A stretch of 64,000 bases of DNA. Origin: Tritrichomonas foetus. Lineage: Eukaryota > Parabasalia > Tritrichomonadida > Tritrichomonadidae. Made by a program: the position numbers and the translations under genes. The stretch is taken from contig MLAK01000580.1 of assembly GCA_001839685.1 (NCBI GenBank), positions 18,486 through 82,485 of the forward strand. Reading direction: 5' to 3'. A model generated the notes under the pieces. It did not search any database. It was not told the DNA's origin and saw only the letters and a program-made list of their open reading frames with translations. Shown in pieces: positions 20,732 to 30,294 of this stretch; the stretch's first letter is position 1; each line of letters opens with the position of its first letter.

Positions 20732-23700
20732 TTGAATGAAAAATTCAAATCAAAAATCACCTTGAACGAGAATATTGCTAATTTAAATTCGATTGCAGAA
20801 AATATATCTGCTCTATTTTCTCAAATTAATGACAGCACCACAGATGATGACAAGCGAAAATTAATATTCGAGACTCTTCCGCTTTTCCAACAAATAATCG
20901 AGAGCAAAAATCAACAAGCGCATAAGTCAGAACAAATCAAGAACGCCGTTAAATCGTTGTTTACAGTTGCTGGAAATCATTTTCAATGCATTTTAGACAA
21001 CCCTGAAGAAAATTCCAATTTTCCTAATTTCATCAATAAAATACTTGCGACAAAATTCGCCTACGAAGTTCCATTGTCAGTTGTTGGATTCATGACAAAA
21101 CTTTTTTCTGCTTCGCCTGAAGATCCATCAAAAATCGAAATATACGCCCAAACAACTCAGACATTTTTCAAAATGCAGGCATACAGGCTGCTTGTTCTCA
21201 AAAATCAAGCAATTGAAACCATTCTCAAAAACTTAGCCGAAAATGAAAAAAATAATATTAATATTATTGCATTCGAACAATTCACAAAGCATGCCTCATT
21301 TTATGCTGATCAAAAAGTGAGGAAACAGGTGGTTGTTTTCCTTCAGGCAATAACCCCAGTAATGCCAAATTTGATGGGCCGAAGATGCCAAGTTGTCATA
21401 AATTTCTTATTTGAACTTGTTAAGCACACGCCACATGATTTTACTGTGATTTTTAGTAAGATAGGCTTACTTGAGGCGATTTCGAAAAAGTTGAAAGAAT
21501 GCGGCACGAAAGGTGAAAATCAAGGTGAAAATAAAAATCAAGGTGAAACTGAAAATCAAGGTGAAATTCTTTACCAAAACAATGCCTTGAATCTTTTGCT
21601 GTTTTGTGCAAAAACTGCTCCAATAATGGAAAAGAACGAACTTTCAATTCCAACATCTCTTCTTTTCCAGACTTTCAAAAATCAAGAAAAAATAGATAAT
21701 TATTCCCGACAAGAATTAATGAAATACTTTTTGGAATTATTAAAGGATGTTGATCAGAGTCAAAATCCATTCCAAACTACCCAAATTACGATGATTTCAA
21801 AATCCATTCCATTATCAGATCATGAGTCAATCAAACTTTTCTGTGATTTTGCAGATTACCTTCGAACAGTATTAAAATATGACATGACTCCTTTAATGCC
21901 TGCCCTTACAAAAATGTGCAAAAATTATAAGTTAATGATTGAAGTTGATATGACCAAATTAATCGAAGTTTTTACACATCTTGGTCAAGATTTAATTGAA
22001 CATATTTATGATTTCTTCTTCCCACTTCTTATTGGAATAAAACCTGAAGAATTTGCCAGTCTCTTTAATAAATATACTATGCTTTTTGGAATTTATGACG
22101 CAACTTTTGGCAAACACTTAAATAAACAAGATACTGAAGATTTTATGATCCAATTCCTCAGTGCTTATCCTTTCTATACTGATAAGAATGCAGCCAACAA
22201 TGCAATTAAGAACATTGTATTAACAAAGAAAGGTTACATATTTACAAAGACAATTTTTGCAGCTGTTGAACAAACAATGGGAAGTATGGATTCAGCAATC
22301 CAATTATTTTCACTTTTATTGAAGTTTGCAATTTCTAGTCGTGGATTTTCTCACCAATGTATTCAAACTAAAGTGTTTAATCAAGTCATAGCTTACTATT
22401 CAAAATACAAATTCCCATCAAATCTAATATTGAACTTCATTTCTGCTGTTTCAAATCATCGTTTCTATCCTGAATTTGATCATCAGATTTATCAAAATCT
22501 CCTTGAAAATAATTTTATTGACGAAACTCCTGAAAATTTGCTTGATTTGGCACTCGGTCTTCAAATTGGTGAAGATCGAAATCACGGAAACTTATGTTTT
22601 CCTTCAATTATTTGGAAATGTGCGCCATATGATTTCAAATATGCATTTGATCTATGGCTTTGTGGGCATATTTCGATGAATACTTGGGCAAGAGATTCAA
22701 AACAACCACTTTCGAATTTCCCTTGTATTTGTGATGTTGCTAGACAATACATGCATCCAAAGCACATTAGAATGCTAATGAAAGATACAAAACTTATTGA
22801 AGAAATCTGTAAAGGTGACTTTGCTGTTGCACCTTTCTTCGAATTTCCGCCATTAAAGAGTGATGTATCTATTAGTTTTAATTCAAATGAAGATTCAATA
22901 TCAGCATCATTTTGGTTAATGTTTACATCATTTACAAATGTTGTTACTATTGTTGCAACAATAGGAACAGCGACATTTACTGCGAAAAATGATGTCATTT
23001 TTTTAAATGAACAGCAAATTACTACAATAAAACCAAATATTTGGAATCATTTTGTAGTGACAATTGATGAGCTTAAAGAAAATGTTATTTATCTTAATTG
23101 CGAAATTATACATAAATTCCAAATGAAACCATTTAAGAATGTAACCCTTGCTTCTAAAAATAATACTGCTACTTGGTGTGCTGGATGCTTCAGGTTCTAT
23201 ACTTCTATTCTTACAGAACAACAAGTTAAAGAGCTTAATGCTTTAGGTGTAGGTCATGTTGATCCATCACCTTTAAATGAATCAACAATTTATTCACCAT
23301 ATAATATTCTTTCACTCTTTAAACCATTCGATACAACTACACTTCAAAATATGAGGCCTGTCTTGATTTATTCACTTCTTGATTATTTCACACTTGCTGC
23401 AAAAGGATCCAATCCAATATTTGTTCGAGCCATGGACATGTTAAATGATAATCAAATTGATGGTACCTTAAATTATGTTAATGCATTGTGTTCACTTCAG
23501 AAGAAGAAGTCAACAGGCTGGACACTTAAAGAATTTGCGTTATATATGTCCATTATTTGCAACTATGATACCCCAATGGTGTCAATGGACTTAATTAACC
23601 GAATATGTGAATGCTTTATTATTAATGAAAAGGAAAAGAAGTTTGATTGGGATTCTTTCTTTATTTTTATTCTTGATTATAGATTCTTCTATACTGATTT

Positions 23701-26700
23701 CGAACCAGAAATGGTTAATTTAATCAATAAGTACCATGATAAATTCCCATTCATGCCGGACTCACCACTCAACACTATTTTAATGAACTTCATTCTCACT
23801 CTCCTTCTTCTTCCTGATTTTAACCCTGATTACAGATCAAACATCTTTAGTTTGGTATATCAACATATTCCTGATACAGCAACCATCCTTCGTTTCATTG
23901 TTTCATCACCTGACTTTTCGTCTGATTTACTTGACTATTCGAATCATTATCGGGGACAAAATAATGAAACTATTGAGATTTTGTTGTCACTTTATATATC
24001 TATTCCATTAGAAAAGTTTGACGAATATTACATTCTTGATAACCTTGAACCACAACAAGCATTTATGATTATGGATCATGTTAAGAACTCGTTATTTGGT
24101 AGTAATGAATCATTAAATGAAGATATGTTCCTTCGATACTGTCAAAGAAATATTTATGCAACAGATTCATGGGAAGGTGCACTTTCATTTTTCCTTGGAA
24201 ATAAAACATTTTTGAAGACATTTGATTATGATTTGACTAATTTCCAATTTCAATATCTTCCCAATCTCTTTAGAATGATGGCATTCCTTTCGTTTGCTGC
24301 CGCGCGTTTACCAACAGACAGCATGTGGAATCCATTTTGTGAGAAAATGCTTCAACAACTTGGGAAATTAGTGGATTTAATTGAAGATCCAGCACAATAC
24401 TACAACTTGATTTTCATTATTATGACTCTTGGGAAACCACTAAACACACAATCAAACTTTCCATTGGCTCCACAAATTGCAACTGATGGTGAAATTGTAA
24501 ATTGTGCTTTGAGTAGAGGGCAAGAATATCCTAAACAAGAACCAACACCATTTGAAATGCCAAAAGTGAAGATTAGTGTGAAAGGATCAGATCTTCCAAA
24601 TATTGGTTCATTGATGCCATCGACTTTCTATCTTTCAGAAAGTTGTAATTTTACCATGGATGTTAAAGTTAGTCAATTAAACTTTGTTATCATGGAAAAA
24701 CAAACCAGCATCTTTAATTTGAATTGGAATGAATCTCTTGAACGTCTTTATGAACAATTTGAAATCGAAAATACTCAACCTTCTGATGTTGAAAACACCA
24801 ATATTGCAAAAGCTCTTGTTGATTTACTTGTTAAGTTCATTTTGAAGTTCCCTGAATCAATTGAAACCATTATGCCAAATAGTATTTACTTTGAGCCAAA
24901 ATTATCACTCTTTTGGATTCAAAATATTACACTTGTACTCTTACAGATCTATGATAAAGAAAATCTATATGTTCCTTCAGTTTTGGATTATATCATTCAT
25001 CGCCTTAATGAAGGATTCTATGCATCTATTTATACTGATGTAATGACATATTTATTCTCAATCTTCAAGAAGAATAAGAAAGGTGTCATCCCTAATGAAT
25101 ACTTCCCATCAATTTGGGCATCAATAAATATAGCAAATACTCAACAACTTGAACCACTTTGCGATTTATTCTTAAATAATGAAGCAATGCTTATTCAAAA
25201 GAGCACATTCGAATTAAATAATACACTTACAATTCTTGCCAGTGATTCCTTAATTCCATTTTTACCAAAATCCTTCTCTGCATTTTATACGCACTTCATT
25301 CAGAAATTGAAGGGGAATGATTCATTCTTCTCGAAATGGAAAAAAGAACATTCAAACATTGATATTAAACTGATATTGAATGGACTTTTAATACTTGGTG
25401 AGAAAGGAATTGATGATTATACAGCATGGAAATCCTCACAAGAAAATCAAGCAATGTTAGCTTCCTTTGATGAGCTCCTTCAACAAACACGTGAAAGAGA
25501 TCGTGCAACAAATGGAGACATAATCAGGAAACATCTTGTTCCATTCCTTCAAAAGCTTGAAAGCAATGGAAGCGAACTTTTCAATGAGGTGAATTCAATG
25601 TTACACGCAGAAATCATTCACAAGGTTAAATCTAGCGCCATCGCAACAGCTGTTAGATACTACACCAGGAGATCACTTCTAGCATCTGTTGAGCATTACT
25701 TAAGATTAAGAGAATATATGATTACTAAAACATTTCCATTCAATGATGCCAATTCATCAAGATACTCAATGACAATTCTTACTGATCCAATATTCCCAGC
25801 GAGAAGACAAACACCATCACCACTTGAATATGAACATCCCGAATTTCCGAATGGAACAGCAGATGCTATTTTCCATTATAAACCAAGTGTTGAATTAGAA
25901 TTTGGTATATTTCCAGATTGTGTCCGCAGTGCCATTTACACATGTAGATTCCGTGGTCCATCATTTATTAGGAGATGTAAATATCCAATGCTTGGAAGAT
26001 ATCTTGGTATTTCAAGCGCTCTTCCAGCAACAGAATATCACATCTTATTGGATGTTTTCGGACTTAATAAGCAGCAAATTAACTATACATGTGAGGCATC
26101 ATTCCTTCATGGCGTTGATGTGCTTGAAGGAACTGCAATTTTCACTCCTGACAAACTTTACTTCTTTGAAGGTTGCAAGATTCGTGATAAGCAAGTTTTC
26201 CAAACGCACTCTTATGAAAATGATATTTCACAAGAATTATACATCCAATTGTATCAAAGTGGACTCTTTACGAATAACTTATTTACCTTCCGATCACATT
26301 ATGTATTAGTAACCGAATTAAATCAAATAACATGTTCAACAAATCACCTTTGGATTCAACGTCCATTTTCAATCACTTTGAACTATTCTCTTGGGTATCA
26401 CTTTGTTCTTAACTTTACAAGGACAACTTATGACGAGGCAGCAAACTTAATTAAAGCAGGTGTTGATGCATTCTTAGAATCAGCTCCACCAGAAACAAAC
26501 ACACGATCACCAATTATGACAGCAAGACTTCTTCAACACAAAATGCCGAAACTCACACAAATGTGGTGCGATGGTGAAATCGATAATTATACATACATTG
26601 GTCTTATTAACCGAATTGCCAAACGTTGTTATGCTGATTTGACGCAATATCCAGCATTTCCATGGGTTGTTAGTGATTATGTTTCCGAAAGTCTTGTTGC

Positions 26701-28378
26701 AACACCAGACAGCAACAATTTCCGTGATTTAACTAAACCAATGGGTCAACAAAGTGAAGAACGTGCCAAAAAATTCGATGCCGTTTTTGAAAACTCTGAT
26801 CCTGGTTACTTCTATGGAACCCATTATCTTCACTTTGGTGTTGTCACATATTTCATGTTTAGAACTGATCCTTTCTCAGTCTACTTCTTCTTACTTCATA
26901 GAGGCTGGGATCATCCCCATCGTCTCTTCTACAAAGTTCTTGAAACATGGATGAGCGCTTCAACAAATGCACCAAGTGATGTTAAAGAATTAATTCCACA
27001 AATTTACAAAGTTCCAGAAATCCTCACAAACAATTCGAACCTACCACTTGTTGTAAAAGATAAAGAAGATGTTCGAATTGTTGAATTACCAAAATGGGCT
27101 GCTAATTCAAGACATTTTTCACAAGTTCTAACTAAGTTCTTCGAAAATATTCGTGTTACCAATTACTTACAAAATTGGATTGATTTAATATTTGGTGTTA
27201 ATTCACGTGGACAAGGTGCAATTAATACCAAGAATCTGTTCCATCCAACATGCTATCCAGATGGCAAAGATTTAGGTGATATTGTTGATCATGTTGAAAA
27301 ACAATGCATTATTTCATCCATTATCAACTTCGGACAATGTTCACCACAAGTTTTTATGAAACCACATCCGAATTCTAACAGACCACATTCTAAAATCCAT
27401 TTGTTGTCAAAACCTGCCAACATTGTAATGCAAAAAGTGAAAGTGAATTGTCAAAACATAACTTCAATCTACATTAATCAAAGTGATATTGTTGCTGTTA
27501 ATGATCCAAAGACATCTATATTGCCATCTCTTCAATTATTTAAATCAAACGATAGAACACTTACTTATCAAGCAGTCTCGAATGATGGTTTCTTAGCCAT
27601 CAAAGTCTTCATAGATGGTCATTTAACAATTTATCGCTTGAAATATAACAAAGGAATTTATTCCGAAGAAGTTTTAGTGACTAACCATTTAGCTGAACTT
27701 GGTGTAAAACGTTGTGCAATTTCATCTACACACTTTGTTGCTTTTGCAGCATATGGAAAAAGTGTTTTACAATTCGATGTTGGTACACAAAGACGACTTC
27801 CACCAATTAAACTAAAGTTCCCTGTCAACTTCATTGCAATAGATGAAGATGCAGCTTTAATTTGGATAACTGGTACAAATAGTATAACACTTTGTTCAAT
27901 ATCAGGTACAATTCTAATTGAAGAACAACTTAAATCCGAAATTACTGCCATTCACGCATCACCACTTCCTGAATATTACGAAAATAGAGGAGCAATGATC
28001 GGCCATTCAGACGGTTTCGTTTCATTTATAGGCTATTCATATGTAAATATGAAGTTAGTTATGATTCATCGTATGAAAATTGCAGATGAACCAATTGTAT
28101 CAGTTGCTATTGATGCAAGAGGGCATCGAGCTATTGCTGCCACAAAAACAAATGTTTTTGATCTTGAATATATTGGCACGAAAGAGAAACCACTAAGTCC
28201 CAAACTCTTTGTTGGCTGCGCATTTTGTGGAAATACAAAAAAGACACTTCCAACTTGTCCAAGATGCTCGAGATATTGTTGCTCAAAGTGTCTTTCGAAA
28301 GATCCTGCACTTGGTATGAAAGTCTGTAATTCTTGTAAGAAACCTTTACCAGAACAACCACAAAAATCAACCCGTTGA
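20732..28378 (+). CDS. Giant PH-BEACH-WD40 protein with FYVE-like zinc finger (WDFY/ALFY-like)
   Basis: A protein of about 2550 residues. In order: long helical armadillo-like N-terminus; ConA-like beta region about 710-830; pre-PH and PH-BEACH region about 1700-1910; BEACH domain about 1935-2190 (MWCDGEIDNYTYI, FPWVVSDYV, FRDLTKPMG, WDHPHRLF, WIDLIFG); WD40-like repeats about 2240-2480; and a C-terminal cysteine-rich finger at about 2490-2537 (CAFC, CPRCSRYCCSKC, CNSC). The order matches animal ALFY/WDFY3, a scaffold for selective autophagy of protein aggregates. The finger lacks the basic R(R/K)HHCR lipid-binding motif. The frame has no ATG near its start (the first in-frame Met is about 120 codons in); an ATG at 20679 lies in another frame, so a one-base assembly error is suspected. 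A GE(N/T)xNQ-type repeat occurs at about 260-278. Confidence 0.93.
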   Translation: MNEKFKSKITLNENIANLNSIAENISALFSQINDSTTDDDKRKLIFETLPLFQQIIESKNQQAHKSEQIKNAVKSLFTVAGNHFQCILDNPEENSNFPNFINKILATKFAYEVPLSVVGFMTKLFSASPEDPSKIEIYAQTTQTFFKMQAYRLLVLKNQAIETILKNLAENEKNNINIIAFEQFTKHASFYADQKVRKQVVVFLQAITPVMPNLMGRRCQVVINFLFELVKHTPHDFTVIFSKIGLLEAISKKLKECGTKGENQGENKNQGETENQGEILYQNNALNLLLFCAKTAPIMEKNELSIPTSLLFQTFKNQEKIDNYSRQELMKYFLELLKDVDQSQNPFQTTQITMISKSIPLSDHESIKLFCDFADYLRTVLKYDMTPLMPALTKMCKNYKLMIEVDMTKLIEVFTHLGQDLIEHIYDFFFPLLIGIKPEEFASLFNKYTMLFGIYDATFGKHLNKQDTEDFMIQFLSAYPFYTDKNAANNAIKNIVLTKKGYIFTKTIFAAVEQTMGSMDSAIQLFSLLLKFAISSRGFSHQCIQTKVFNQVIAYYSKYKFPSNLILNFISAVSNHRFYPEFDHQIYQNLLENNFIDETPENLLDLALGLQIGEDRNHGNLCFPSIIWKCAPYDFKYAFDLWLCGHISMNTWARDSKQPLSNFPCICDVARQYMHPKHIRMLMKDTKLIEEICKGDFAVAPFFEFPPLKSDVSISFNSNEDSISASFWLMFTSFTNVVTIVATIGTATFTAKNDVIFLNEQQITTIKPNIWNHFVVTIDELKENVIYLNCEIIHKFQMKPFKNVTLASKNNTATWCAGCFRFYTSILTEQQVKELNALGVGHVDPSPLNESTIYSPYNILSLFKPFDTTTLQNMRPVLIYSLLDYFTLAAKGSNPIFVRAMDMLNDNQIDGTLNYVNALCSLQKKKSTGWTLKEFALYMSIICNYDTPMVSMDLINRICECFIINEKEKKFDWDSFFIFILDYRFFYTDFEPEMVNLINKYHDKFPFMPDSPLNTILMNFILTLLLLPDFNPDYRSNIFSLVYQHIPDTATILRFIVSSPDFSSDLLDYSNHYRGQNNETIEILLSLYISIPLEKFDEYYILDNLEPQQAFMIMDHVKNSLFGSNESLNEDMFLRYCQRNIYATDSWEGALSFFLGNKTFLKTFDYDLTNFQFQYLPNLFRMMAFLSFAAARLPTDSMWNPFCEKMLQQLGKLVDLIEDPAQYYNLIFIIMTLGKPLNTQSNFPLAPQIATDGEIVNCALSRGQEYPKQEPTPFEMPKVKISVKGSDLPNIGSLMPSTFYLSESCNFTMDVKVSQLNFVIMEKQTSIFNLNWNESLERLYEQFEIENTQPSDVENTNIAKALVDLLVKFILKFPESIETIMPNSIYFEPKLSLFWIQNITLVLLQIYDKENLYVPSVLDYIIHRLNEGFYASIYTDVMTYLFSIFKKNKKGVIPNEYFPSIWASINIANTQQLEPLCDLFLNNEAMLIQKSTFELNNTLTILASDSLIPFLPKSFSAFYTHFIQKLKGNDSFFSKWKKEHSNIDIKLILNGLLILGEKGIDDYTAWKSSQENQAMLASFDELLQQTRERDRATNGDIIRKHLVPFLQKLESNGSELFNEVNSMLHAEIIHKVKSSAIATAVRYYTRRSLLASVEHYLRLREYMITKTFPFNDANSSRYSMTILTDPIFPARRQTPSPLEYEHPEFPNGTADAIFHYKPSVELEFGIFPDCVRSAIYTCRFRGPSFIRRCKYPMLGRYLGISSALPATEYHILLDVFGLNKQQINYTCEASFLHGVDVLEGTAIFTPDKLYFFEGCKIRDKQVFQTHSYENDISQELYIQLYQSGLFTNNLFTFRSHYVLVTELNQITCSTNHLWIQRPFSITLNYSLGYHFVLNFTRTTYDEAANLIKAGVDAFLESAPPETNTRSPIMTARLLQHKMPKLTQMWCDGEIDNYTYIGLINRIAKRCYADLTQYPAFPWVVSDYVSESLVATPDSNNFRDLTKPMGQQSEERAKKFDAVFENSDPGYFYGTHYLHFGVVTYFMFRTDPFSVYFFLLHRGWDHPHRLFYKVLETWMSASTNAPSDVKELIPQIYKVPEILTNNSNLPLVVKDKEDVRIVELPKWAANSRHFSQVLTKFFENIRVTNYLQNWIDLIFGVNSRGQGAINTKNLFHPTCYPDGKDLGDIVDHVEKQCIISSIINFGQCSPQVFMKPHPNSNRPHSKIHLLSKPANIVMQKVKVNCQNITSIYINQSDIVAVNDPKTSILPSLQLFKSNDRTLTYQAVSNDGFLAIKVFIDGHLTIYRLKYNKGIYSEEVLVTNHLAELGVKRCAISSTHFVAFAAYGKSVLQFDVGTQRRLPPIKLKFPVNFIAIDEDAALIWITGTNSITLCSISGTILIEEQLKSEITAIHASPLPEYYENRGAMIGHSDGFVSFIGYSYVNMKLVMIHRMKIADEPIVSVAIDARGHRAIAATKTNVFDLEYIGTKEKPLSPKLFVGCAFCGNTKKTLPTCPRCSRYCCSKCLSKDPALGMKVCNSCKKPLPEQPQKSTR

Positions 28379-28579
28379 TTAGATAAAATATGACTAAGCA
28401 AAATAATAACAATACAATTAATTATGGCTAATTCCATTTTAATACCTATTTATTACGTATTGAGTACATATTTAAATCAAACTATAAAAAAAAATAGTAA
28501 ATAAAAAGATTATGGCGATAAATGTTTTACCTTTTTCTTTCTTCATATTTACTTTTTACATTTTACACAATAAAATCAT

Positions 28580-28768
28580 ATGAAATTATCACTCTCTAGG
28601 ATTGAAGAAAGACTGCGTGCTTCTTTGAAAGGGAACTTATCATCTGGATTAAATTTAGTTAATAAGTTATTCTATAATTCTTATGAACAACAACCAAAAC
28701 AAACTAAAAAAAAAAAGATATTTGTTACTATTGAGAGAAAAAATGACTTTAAATATCTCCTATTCTGA
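28580..28768 (+). CDS. Possible small ORF, unrecognised
   Basis: A 62-codon frame begins with ATG. It encodes an amphipathic, basic N-terminal half (RIEERLRASLKGNLSSGLN) and a Lys-rich middle (QTKKKKIF). The composition is more protein-like than the surrounding spacer, but no family is recognised and nothing shows it is expressed. It could be a decayed fragment. Confidence 0.2.
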   Translation: MKLSLSRIEERLRASLKGNLSSGLNLVNKLFYNSYEQQPKQTKKKKIFVTIERKNDFKYLLF

Positions 28769-28778
28769 TAAAACAGTT

Positions 28779-28808
28779 CAGTGAGAAATTGCTTTTCCTG
28801 GCTCACTG
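28779..28808. repeat. Imperfect inverted repeat / hairpin
   Basis: CAGTGAG at 28779-28785 pairs exactly with CTCACTG at 28802-28808 around a 16-nt loop. The pairing extends outward with a small bulge (AACAGT against ACTGT). It may be an RNA fold or a relic transposon end. Confidence 0.45.
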
Positions 28809-29685
28809 TTGACTGTGTCAAGACTCCTAGCTAATTTTCCTATGACCATAATTGAGTTGATTTCTTGTCAATGGCGTCTTTTTAGCGGTTGTAAATGTTT
28901 GGAGAGCAGATCGTGTTGCATGCTTTTTAAGTTTTACTTTATACTGGTTTCCAGCAAAATTGCAAAATTATCACCACTTCTATTGTAGTGGATATTTTTA
29001 GAAAATAGATTTCTACCAAAAAATGTAGATTTTATTAAAATTTCAAGAATTTTTCAATATAAAACTTTTTGACAATTTGGAGAAATGAACTGATTTCACA
29101 TCATTTTATCTATCAAAGAACATAAGAATATGCAACTATAAGAATTGCTGAAGCACTCCAAGACAGAAGATGGTTAACATTTGTTTTTACCCATTTTCTT
29201 TTTCATTTGTTTCAATAATTCCGAATTTTGTAAGTTTAATGTTAATGAAAGAAATTCATTTTTTCAATACTTTTTATTTAAATTGAAATATCATTATTCT
29301 GAAGATTATATTTCTGTTCTGAAAAGTATTCTGAAAAATTGAAAAATTGATTTTAGATTAAGAAAATATTTGAATATTTGTAGTGCGAATAATTGACAGA
29401 AAGCATGACACATGAGAATACTTGTACAACCATATCGTAATCGGGACAATTCATTTCTCCTTTTGAAACTGTGAATAATCAAACATATTTTACAAAAATT
29501 GTTGGATTGTAGGTTAATATAATGATTAAAGCGAATTATTATAAAATATAAATATTTTAAAAAAGTAATTCTCGGGAAAATCGGAGTAATCTCAAATAAA
29601 TATGGCAGTAACTTTCCATCATTCATGTGACATTTCCTTCTCAAAAGCTCTAAAACTTTAGAGATGTATTGAAAAAAATGAATTG

Positions 29686-29828
29686 GAGAAAGTGGTTTTG
29701 ATTGAAATTCGAATACCAAAGAAATTTTCAATTAAGGTGATCAATATTTATTATTGTTAATATTTATTGAAATTTTCATTAGAGAAAGTGGTTTTGATTG
29801 AAATTCGAATATCAAAGAAATTTTCAAT
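29686..29828. repeat. 47-bp direct repeat, two copies
   Basis: A 47-bp segment at 29686-29732 recurs at 29782-29828 with one mismatch, 96 bp apart. Weaker similarity runs on for about 11 bp. It is a recent local duplication in otherwise empty DNA. Confidence 0.85.
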
Positions 29829-30294
29829 ACAGGTGCTCAACAGTAATGTCATGAAATAAATGACAACATTGTCTGTCATCTCTTTTTTCAATTAGTTCCG
29901 GAAATATGATCACATTATCACAAAATCACAGAATGGATATTTGAAACACAATTATTTCGAATCGTCAAGAAAATTCTGTATGTGAGAAACAATGCATTCA
30001 ATTCATTTTTTTCTTTCTGATATAAAAAAAAGGTTTATTTCATGCTCTTCAGAAATATTTAAGACCTGTATATAAAGTAATTAAAATACGAAAATTACAA
30101 AAATAATTATATGAAAAAGTTAAATATTTTCAATTATAAATTTTAGATTGTGTAGATAAAATTCACAAGAATTCTGATTTCTTTGGATTTATTCAATAAA
30201 TGAATTGAAAAATTTCAATTTTAATACACAACAATTCCAAAGAACAACAACTTTGTTTTTACACAAAAAGTTTGGGAGACATTAGAAAACAAAA

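Larger units (their letters stand above)
28379..30294. other. Long intergenic region (1.9 kb)
   Basis: It contains a doubtful 62-codon ORF (28580-28768), an imperfect hairpin at 28779-28808 and a 47-bp direct repeat (29686-29828). The rest is AT-rich with no supported gene. Confidence 0.5.

Noticed and set aside
22582..22998. 138-codon antisense frame inside the second BEACH gene
   Set aside because: It is a shadow of the coding strand; the sense frame is clearly the gene.
28066..28437. Antisense frames over the zinc-finger end of the BEACH gene
   Set aside because: They mirror cysteine-rich sense codons; no independent support.
29306..29731. 141-codon minus-strand frame in the spacer before the CAMK-like kinase
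   Set aside because: It starts from a TTG, is rich in Phe, Ile, Leu and Lys as expected from A/T tracts, has no recognised domain and overlaps one copy of the 47-bp repeat. It is long for chance, so a decayed gene is not excluded.
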